Below, one piece after another: positions 56,455 to 64,000 of a stretch of DNA of 64,000 nt. The notes beneath the pieces were generated by a model. That model did not search any database. It was not told where the DNA came from and saw only the letters and a program-made list of their open reading frames with translations. Source of the stretch: Cololabis saira (lineage: Eukaryota; Chordata; Actinopteri; Beloniformes; Belonidae); the NCBI RefSeq assembly GCF_033807715.1, contig NC_084597.1, positions 9,796,843 to 9,860,842 on the forward strand, given 5' to 3'. A program made the translations under genes and the position numbers. Position 1 is the stretch's first letter; every line of letters starts with the position of its first letter.

Positions 56455-57246
56455 GGTTCAATGTCAAATTGGTTGCATGTTCTCCCTTATCGTGCCATAC
56501 ATGTCATATTGTGTGGAGGTTTGGGGGAATACGTATAGAACTTATATAGACCCTATAGTTAAACTCCAGAAAAGAGCTGTAAGAATAATAAATAAAGTTT
56601 CTTATCGTGACACTACTAATAAATTATTTGTAGAGTCATGCATATTAAAATTCATATATATTGTATATTTAAAAACATTAGAAATGTTGTTTCGAGTTAA
56701 GAATAATAGCCTTCCTGCTTGTTTTCAGCATTTCTTTAAATTAAGAGAAACAAATTATAATTTAAGAAGGCTGTGGGTCTTTGAAAGATGTCGTGTGAGG
56801 ACTAATGTTAAATATAGATGTGTTTCATTTTTGGGAGTCAAATTATGGAATCAACTTAGTGATGAAGTGAAACTGTGTAAATCTCTGTTGAATTTAAAAA
56901 AAATATTGAAAAGTAAAATAATTAAGGATTACAATGCTAAATGATTGGAATATAATTTGGTTAAGCAGAACAATTTAAAGGGAAATTTATCTTTTTGTTT
57001 CTTTTCATATTGCAGATAATCTGGGTTTTCTGTTGGAAAGTACAGGGTAGGCAAATATAAGCTTTGGCTTCAGCCTATTCCTTTTTCGGTTATAGAGTTT
57101 ATTATTATTTTTTGTGTGAAACTGATGAGTGTAAACTTGTATGAAAGTGTTTTGTCATTTACACACACACACACACACACACACATAGTTTGAATTGCAA
57201 ATAATGTAATGTAACCGAAATAAACAATTCATTCATTCATTCATTC
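56455..57246 (+). mobile_element. LINE 3' portion with reverse-transcriptase C-terminus
   Basis: The plus-strand frame reads IVPYMSYCVEVWGNTY, KLQKRAVRIINKV, then NYNLRRLWVFERCRVRTNVK and FLGVKLWNQLSDEVK. This is the end of a fish non-LTR retrotransposon ORF, homologous to the fragment at 44722. The 3' UTR (CTTCAGCCTATTCCTTTTTCGG) and a tail of ATTC units (57223-57246) follow. It is 5'-truncated; the left boundary is approximate and no TSD was found. Confidence 0.8.
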
Positions 57247-58261
57247 ATGTTTTGCGTGCACAATCCGTAGACAGACACACGAGAGGCTGGTATAAGGATG
57301 AACTTAACCACGGGGTGGAAACAAAGCAGAGACAATAGAAAACATCAACAACGACAGCAGCAGTGAGAAAGTAAGTTCTTTCAAGTTTTCACATGACAAA
57401 ACAGTTTTATGCTCAGTACTTTCTATATGGTGAAAGTGTTAAAGTCTGCCTACTGGTGGCCAAGTTTAGAAAAGCTAAAAGTATTCAGACCAGTGTGTGA
57501 ATCAGAGCATAAATGTATCAAGTTCCTCCGGTATAATGGGAGACTACAAAGAAGTATAGTCAAATCTCTTTGTAGAAATGCTCAGTTAGAGGCCAAACAT
57601 GTGGAAGATTCTTGCATGAGGTTTGATGAAAAGGGCCACATAAATGATTTAAAATGCATACTTAAATATGATGCTCAGACAGACTACATCACTATAAGCA
57701 GCATTTAACTGCTGCACTTAGTGAACGAGTTAATGAAATGCACTTTTATGCTGTTGAGGGCTTTTATCTGCAGCTGAGCATTTATGTGCTCACTGTGCTT
57801 TTTGTCTGTTAGATTTTGCCTTTAAAGCAAAATGCTAGGCATCTGATTGATGTAACTGGGTAAAAAGTGCTGCATTTTCCATTCAGGAGTTGTAGAGTAG
57901 TTGTGTAAAGAGCTGAAACATGGAACCAAGTAGCATTTATAGCCGTTCGCACTTTCACAGTTAACTTTCTTCCACTTTCTTCAGACTCTGCAGGAATCAG
58001 TCTAGACGTAGGAGAAGTCTTGATTTTGCAACAGCTCCTGTTAGTGTGCCACATTTATCTGCACTCTGTTAACCTGCAAAACTGTAAAGCAGAGTTGAAC
58101 GGAAAACGCAAACAGAGTCTGAAGCACTTAGCTGGCAAACAGGTAATTCTTTATTGTCAATGAAAGCTTCACCTGTCGTGTCATTCTTAAGAATAGGATT
58201 ATCAGGTAGAAAGAAGCATGTGTTCTTTGAAAGGGAAATAACCTGAATACCTTGAATGGAG
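57247..58261. other. Intergenic; one unrecognised open frame and a donor-like site
   Basis: Positions 57409-57708 form an ATG-started plus-strand frame with no recognisable motif. GAGAAA|GTAAGT at 57365-57376 is a good donor match on the plus strand but has no identifiable exon upstream. Confidence 0.25.
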
Positions 58262-58642
58262 TTGCCTTCTCTTTGCAGTGGGCGGGGAGCAGCGAGCAGA
58301 GTTGGGTTTCAGTACCATCCCCCTTTTAGAGTCTCACCAGCTGCGGTCCAGCACAGTCACAGTCCAGAGAGCCGCTCCGGACTCCGAGTGTGTATCAGTG
58401 TGTGTGCAGGAGTTTGTGTGCTTTTCTTATAGGTTCAAGCTTTTTTCTGGCTGACTATGAACATAGCCACGGCATCAATGAGGAACCACAACACGGCACA
58501 CCACTGGGGAACTTCCACGGCTTGTCCACACCTTTCTCAAAAGGTTGTTGACCTCTGAAAAGAGACTGAACCAGTTTCACCTCCATTTGTCAATGTCAGT
58601 GACATTTCATGAATTGGATGAGCATTTTTACTAAGTGAGGAG
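58262..58642 (+). promoter_or_regulatory. Candidate btc promoter and 5' UTR
   Basis: A GC box GGGCGGGG lies at 58280-58287 about 370 bp before the btc start, followed by a CpG-containing segment (GAGCCGCTCCGGACTCCGAG). A short upstream reading frame (ATG at 58609, stop after nine codons) precedes the main start. No TATA box. Function is inferred from position only. Confidence 0.4.
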
Positions 58643-58682
58643 ATGGGAAACATGTACAGACTCATAATAAGATTATTAACTG
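58643..58682 (+). CDS. btc: Betacellulin, exon 1 (signal-peptide start)
   Basis: The exon encodes MYRLIIRLLT plus one base, closing at the perfect donor ACTG|GTAAGA. An in-frame ATG nine bases upstream (58643, adding MGN) has the stronger context; either start gives a signal peptide. Joined to exon 2 the leader continues ALVLCLLCRA and is probably cleaved before EWNST. The phase-1 junction agrees with the EGF-ligand gene layout. The identification rests on exons 2 and 3. Confidence 0.75.
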
Positions 58683-59239
58683 GTAAGATTCACCATTTTC
58701 TATTTCAATCATACTATTTGAAGAATTCATAAGCCTCAGAAGTAATAAGTACTTCACAATGATATTGCATCTACCCAGTGGACGTTTTCTCCTCATGGAA
58801 AATATAAACTATTAAAGTTAATTCTATATTGCTTTGATTTTTGGTGCAGCCAAATCAGAGTTTGAGAGTACTTTTCACACTAAGTAATATGAGCTTCATT
58901 GTTGGTTAATGATTGAATGAAGAACTCATAGCTATGTAACATATCCTCTGTGATGACACATCATTATCAAAACAGGGCTCATAAGTATGGCATTTGGGAT
59001 TAAATATGATATGATTTTGGCTGGGAGTTTGCCCAGTCAGTAGTAAAAAGTCATTTGTTCTGAGTCACCAGGGAATTTCAAACAGCATGTGCTAAAGTCC
59101 TGTCATCTCATCTGCAGATCAAGCAAGAGGAATGAGGTCACACATTGGTTAAATTTGCCTTTCAAATGTTATATTACGTGTGTGTGTGTGTGTGTATCAT
59201 TTGTGTTTGATAGGCTTTTGTGTGTTTCTCTGGCTGCAG
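58683..59239. other. btc intron 1
   Basis: A 557-bp intron with a short (TG)n run at 59177-59193. Nothing else was seen. Confidence 0.7.
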
Positions 59240-59347
59240 CTCTGGTCTTATGCTTATTGTGCCGGGCAGAATGGAATTCCACTGACGTGTCTGTCAATCG
59301 AACTGTGCCCCACTGTCATCTCCATGGCGACCGAGACAATTGCACAG
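59240..59347 (+). CDS. btc: Betacellulin, exon 2 (propeptide)
   Basis: After acceptor GCTGCAG|CT the exon reads LVLCLLCRAEWNSTDVSVNR, then TVPHCHLHGDRDNCT, with donor CACAG|GTAGAT. It has 108 nt, phase 1 at both ends. The mammalian betacellulin exon has the same plan: the end of the signal peptide, an N-glycosylation motif (NST here at the mature N terminus) and two cysteines before the EGF domain. NRT is a second glycosylation site. This segment is removed when the precursor is shed. Confidence 0.85.
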
Positions 59348-60448
59348 GTAGATATAAAGAGGCGGTGTATCCTACTTTGCTGCCATAAACAGTTGACTGC
59401 TTTGAAGTCTGGATGAAAGGAAACTCAAAATCAAATGCATACATATCTTATGTCTTATGAACAAACATAAGAGAAAAAAAAGACAAAAAACAAAAGAAAG
59501 AAGAAAGACAAAAGAAAGTGGAGAATTCATTGGGAGAGCCATATCACAAAGAACACGTTAATACATGCTATGGAGAGGCAATGCCAACAAATTATGTCTG
59601 GTATCTTCTCTATGTTTAGAAAAATTCTGTCTGCTTTCCTGCAAAAATATTTACTGAGCCTTTCTGGAGCTGCGTTGTGCTGTCATCAGCCCTAATTATG
59701 CACTATTTTTAACTGCAAAGCTTAGAATTCAAATGCTGATACCACAACAGCTGTATTTCCTGACACTGTAAAACAAATGTCTGAGGTTCTTTCATTTTTC
59801 TGTTGACCATATGGATACCACAGAAAGTATTCCAGAGTTTAAGGAGTGCGCATTTTCATTAGACCAAAGACTTAGCAATTGATGGATGTAGAAATAAATA
59901 GCTGTTTAAGTCGGCGAGAAGACTAAAAAATTAATTTCCCTTCAGTGATAGCTTGGCTTTGGTTTCTTGCCAACAATACAATGTTGTTTGGACATTTTAT
60001 CTGTGCACAAAATGTATAAAAAGGACTGTTTGTGCAGCCATCTCCTTTTGCTGTCACCTTGTTGTCAGTTTGTACAACTTGACTATATAATGCCACACCA
60101 ACTACTGCAAATATACTAAAAGACAGAATAGTTCATGAGAAGAGAACAGAGGTCGCAGACTATTCTTTTGCATCCATTGATGGTGATTTGCGCGACATGT
60201 GTTGGTGATTTATGGACTTAATGACTATGGCATTGCTTGTACAGAGAGCCCTTGATATACACTTTTTGTATACTTACAAAGTTAAAAGGATTTCAGTTTG
60301 GCAGGAATGACGCGATCCACACCAACACTTTAGTAGCGTGGCATTGTAAGTCTCAATTTCGGCATGAAATAGCAAATTTATTTAGATGTAGGTTAACAAG
60401 TATTAACATTAATTACCATTTTGCTACAAATATGTTTTTTGTTCTCAT
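59348..60448. other. btc intron 2, left part
   Basis: No exon or bounded repeat was recognised. Confidence 0.5.
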
Positions 60449-60452
60449 TTAA

Positions 60453-60792
60453 AGGAGCTTGAAGCCGGATTGAGGCAGAATTTATGAAAAAAATTCGTAT
60501 ATGTTTTAAGTTTTCTAGTAATAATGTCAGATGAAGCGTTCCAAACCCAAAAGAATGAGCCCTCTAGTGTATCTCTCCATTGCCTTGAACAGGCTGTGTG
60601 CTGCAAAATGTGCTGCAATTCGGTCCCGAATTTCCCGCGCTGGGCTGCGGATGTGACGTCACATGACGCTGCATGCGCGTTCTCCCCGTTCTCCCGTGCC
60701 GGCTTCACTGTTGGCTGCAGTACCCCCAACGGCCGTCGTGGTGAAGGGTGGCGCTAGAGAGTCTCATTTCTTAAAAGGAGCCTCAAGCTCCT
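60453..60792. mobile_element. TTAA-flanked MITE carrying a CRE-like palindrome
   Basis: Ends AGGAGCTTGAAGCC and GGAGCCTCAAGCTCCT, with TTAA on both sides (60449-60452 and 60793-60796). This suits piggyBac or Kolobok mobilisation. The interior is unusually GC-rich and includes TGACGTCA (60654-60661). Non-coding. Confidence 0.85.
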
Positions 60793-60796
60793 TTAA

Positions 60797-62058
60797 GTGT
60801 TGTTTTGATTCGTGATGAAAGTTTACACTCCCCGAATAAAAAAATCAATTTATTATTGTTTTAGCTCTAAAATGTTCATGCAAATTACTTTGAAAGACAC
60901 CATCCTTTCACTCTAGGTGTCATGAAAGGCTTTTTTAAGTATTGGCTCCATTTCAGCAATATAGAAAGCTTAAAGAGCTTCTTTATCAAAAGTTGTTTTT
61001 CATGGAAAATGAAGAGCTTTTTTGGGACTCTCTTCTTTGTTTTATAAAGCTAAAACTTCTACAATTACAAAACACATTATTTAGAGCAGTTTTACACTTT
61101 GTTTTTACATGTGCTGAGCTTCAGAGGTGCTAGAACATTTTTATTTGTGTACAGCCTATCATTTTTATGCAAGGCTAAGCAAACCAACTGCTGGTTCTAG
61201 GACCAAACATACAATAAAACCATAGCGTGTTACTTTTTTTTTTTTTTCTCACCTTGGCCAACTGACATGATTGAAAAAATGACACACTTCACAACCAACC
61301 TCAATATACACAGTAACTTGATAATTTTTCTTTCACAAAGGTCATGGCAACTATCCGGTTCTCTTGTTTCAGCGAACAAACAGACTGGTTTCATTGATGA
61401 CACCTGCACAGCGGTATAGTTTTACAAGCTCATGATTTCATTGAAGTAGACTATAAAGATAGTGGCAGCTTTGTAAGAAGTGCTACGTGAAACTGGCGGT
61501 CAGAGGTTCAGCAAGTGTTTGAGGGTGTGTTTAGTAAGTATGTTAAAATGAGAAAGGGAGTAGGATATTGCGAATTAGAATGGAAACACAATTTATGTTT
61601 ATCTTTGGAGAGAATTTAACTAAGTGGCTAATAAGAAGTTGATGACACCAGGCTTTTTCATGGCACTGATGTTCAGGCTTCCTCTCTGGATCCTATTACA
61701 CACAGTCTATATATAAATCCGACCATGCCATGCCAGAGGCCGTGGGTGTACTTTAAAGAGGCAAGATGATGGAATTTGACATGTTGACAGAAATAGGTTT
61801 ATTTTTGTGTGTGTGTGGAAATAAGCTAATTTGCATTCTTGATGAGTGTTTTAATTGTTAATTTAGACAACGTGACTGTATGTGATGACATGATGATGTG
61901 TCTGTGGAACGATGTGAGGATGTCCACTTCCAAGTAACAATACTTTATATAATAAATGCCCAAAACAGCTCTCCTGTAGCTGCAGTTACATGATTATCAA
62001 GTACCATTCTTGTGATGTTTACTATTTAATATTCACATTACCAACAAAATATGCTTGT
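60797..62058. other. btc intron 2, middle part
   Basis: AT-rich, no supported exon or bounded repeat. Confidence 0.45.
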
Positions 62059-62073
62059 CTCCTAACCTGTGGA

Positions 62074-62698
62074 CAGAGGGGTCAAAAGTATTCACATTCA
62101 TTACTCAGGTAGAAGTATAGATACTAGAGTTTAAAAATACTCCTGTAGAAGTTGAAGTATCAACTCAAGTTTTTTACTCAAGTAAAAGTATAAAAGTACT
62201 GGTTTCAAAACTACTTAAAGTATAAAAGTAAAAGTAATGTAAGGGGGAAAAAAGCCATTAAGGACAAAAGCCATTGAAAATGAATGCATCTTAGTAGAAT
62301 GCAAATATATTAAAGAACCATATATGTGTACTATTGAGCATTAACATGTGTTTCAGAGAGCAGGAGATATGATGACTAGTTGCCTATAAGTATTGTAATG
62401 GTGCAAAAAGTCAAACTTCAGAGGCATGTTATCATTTATCCTAACCTTTATTGGAATGAACATCCAAGTTTAGTTGCAGGATTTTTTTTTTTTTTTTTTT
62501 TAAAGGTCGAAATGAAATAGAGTAACGAGGCTGTTTTTAAAATGTAAGGAGTAAAAAGTACAGATAATTGCGTGAAAATGTAAGGAGTAAAAGTAAAAAG
62601 TCATCTGAAAAATAATTACTCCAGTGAAGTATAGATAACCAAAATTTCTATTTAAGTAAGGTAACGAAGTATTTGTACTTTGTTACTTGACACCTCTG
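62074..62698. mobile_element. hAT MITE, CAGAGGTGTCAA family, copy E, with 15-bp direct repeats
   Basis: Starts CAGAGGGGTCAAAAGT and ends CTTGACACCTCTG. The flanks repeat 15 bases, CTCCTAACCTGTGGA, at 62059-62073 and 62699-62713, rather than eight. The interior matches copies B and C but lacks about 90 bp, replaced by a T-run at 62482-62500. Confidence 0.92.
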
Positions 62699-62713
62699 CT
62701 CCTAACCTGTGGA

Positions 62714-63678
62714 ATAACATTTTTGAGCCACAACTGAACAAACCTATATATGAACATATACGTATGTAACTGCCTCCAAAGTGACACTGACCTGTGGAAA
62801 AGAAGGCAAAAGGTGGTGCCAATTTTGACTTTTTAATATCTTTTTTGAATTGCAAGTAGAGATCATTGACTTGGTGAAGCCACAACCGCCACATGAATAC
62901 TAGGACACAGGTTCTTAGCAGAACTTTGTATTGTAAAGAGATGAACCTTAGCTCAACGGATGATTGTATAGCCATGGATGTTTAGATGCTTTTATGATAC
63001 TCAGATCTTATTTGGTTTCATGCATGGTTGCTCACATTTTTTTTGTTATTACTGTCCTTCGTCTCATACGTGTCAGTCAGGTGGTTATTGATAGCATGTA
63101 GTACACCACAACTACGCTACAGCCCAAACAGTCACGTGACAGCTCCGATCGGCTATTTCTGTAGTGGTTCATTGCATTATGGGCTATAATATATGAGGTA
63201 TATGCCAACAATGAGGACAAAAGACCATGAAACCTATAAAACACTTAATAAGCTAGCTAATATTCCTTCAAATAAAAGTTAAACAGATATTTAGAAAAAA
63301 AATAATTTGTGCTGCTTGAAAGCCAATCCATGTAGCAATACCACTTCTGACCACAGGGAGATTTGTATTACCCGAGAAATTTCATGTGTCAGCCGCTGCT
63401 GTAAAAATCAATAAAGTGCATCCTTAGTGGGACAAAGGGGAATTACAAGATATTATGGATAATCCCCAGTCATTAACACAGTATTGTCGGTGGCTCTTTT
63501 ATCAACCCAGCAGATCTTTGTCCCCATGCGGTCAGAAAGGATATTTCTACATAGAGTGCCTTTAAGTTGTGATTGGTTTAAATATTGTGGCTAATCACTG
63601 TACTGTGCATATTAATGGTTCATGAAATGTTGCACTCCTTTGCTGATTTCAGCTACTGTCATTTTATTTTTCCGACAG
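62714..63678. other. btc intron 2, right part
   Basis: No supported exon or bounded repeat before the acceptor TTTTTCCGACAG. Confidence 0.5.
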
Positions 63679-63796
63679 AAACATTAGATACAGGACAGTG
63701 GAGTGGCCATTTCTCAAAATGTCCAGAGGAGTTGACGTATTACTGCATCCATGGAGAGTGTCGTTACATTAAACAGCAGAAGCAACCTTCCTGCAG
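63679..63796 (+). CDS. btc: Betacellulin, exon 3 (first part of EGF domain)
   Basis: After acceptor CCGACAG the exon reads ETLDTGQWSGHFSKCPEE, LTYYCIHGECRYIKQQKQPS, then CR, with donor TGCAG|GTGAGA in phase 2. The spacing C-x7-C-x4-C-x10-C is the first four cysteines of an EGF domain, and GHFSKCP with YC.HG.CR is close to vertebrate betacellulin (GHFSRCP...HYCIKGRCR). Betacellulin is a membrane-anchored ligand of EGFR and ErbB4 released by shedding. TGF-alpha is the nearest alternative but lacks GHFS.CP in this form. The rest of the EGF domain, transmembrane helix and tail lie beyond the window. The intron after the fourth cysteine is typical of the family. Confidence 0.93.
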
Positions 63797-64000
63797 GTGA
63801 GATGACTTCAAGAAGATGTTGGCTTGGGAGTATATGCACAAGGATGAAGTTGTGAAACCTAGGAGCTTTGCTACAAAAGGAAGTTTTAAAATAGCACACG
63901 TGAAAGGGATGATATCTTTGCACTACAATGAATCATCAATCAAATTGCATTTATAAAACAGAGAAATAGATTTCTGCAGATACAAAACATATGAAAAAAG
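63797..64000. other. btc intron 3, start
   Basis: Intron sequence following the donor; it runs off the window. Confidence 0.7.

Noticed and set aside
57409..57708. 99-codon plus-strand frame with an ATG
   Set aside because: No recognisable motif, no splice partner and no promoter; may be chance in AT-rich DNA.

Overview
This is nuclear DNA of a ray-finned (teleost) fish. It carries intron-split vertebrate genes with GT/AG junctions, long AT-rich introns, large (CA)n, (TA)n and (GAAA)n arrays, and a dense load of fish-type DNA transposons: hAT-type miniature elements, Tc1 relics and TTAA-flanked elements. Non-LTR, Penelope-like and LTR retroelement fragments are also present. Nothing bacterial, phage-like or CRISPR-like was seen. 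The species cannot be named from the sequence alone.

Four protein-coding genes are supported. (1) csgalnact1, minus strand: the first coding exon (9436-10246) and the next exon (1600-1816); the rest lies left of the window. A CpG-rich block with a perfect minus-strand donor at 33362-33545 is a candidate upstream exon. (2) nxnl2, minus strand, complete in two exons (46283-46584 and 44349-44517; 156 codons plus stop). (3) gng10, plus strand, complete in two exons (49515-49595 and 51548-51673; 68 codons plus stop). (4) btc (betacellulin), plus strand: signal-peptide exon (58643/58652-58682), propeptide exon (59240-59347) and the first part of the EGF domain (63679-63796); the gene runs off the right end. 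These genes are unrelated in function: Golgi chondroitin sulfate synthesis, photoreceptor redox/trophic support, G-protein signalling and EGF-receptor ligand. They do not form a pathway.

The rest is introns and intergenic DNA shaped by transposition. Target-site duplications (TSDs) can be read directly for more than twenty insertions, which fixes element ends to the base and gives relative ages. Notable structures are: a 293-bp duplication whose two copies record one later hAT insertion and its empty site; a five-copy hAT MITE family, one copy bearing another hAT inside it and one bearing a 15-bp direct repeat; three fold-back elements with TAC...GTA ends and 6-bp TSDs; an LTR joined tail-to-tail to an inverted partial LTR within one 5-bp TSD; and a decayed Penelope-like element with readable RT and GIY-YIG motifs.

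I found no convincing new biological system. The most original material is the transposon structure. Two open reading frames (5681-5953 plus; about 55800-56269 minus) remain unrecognised.
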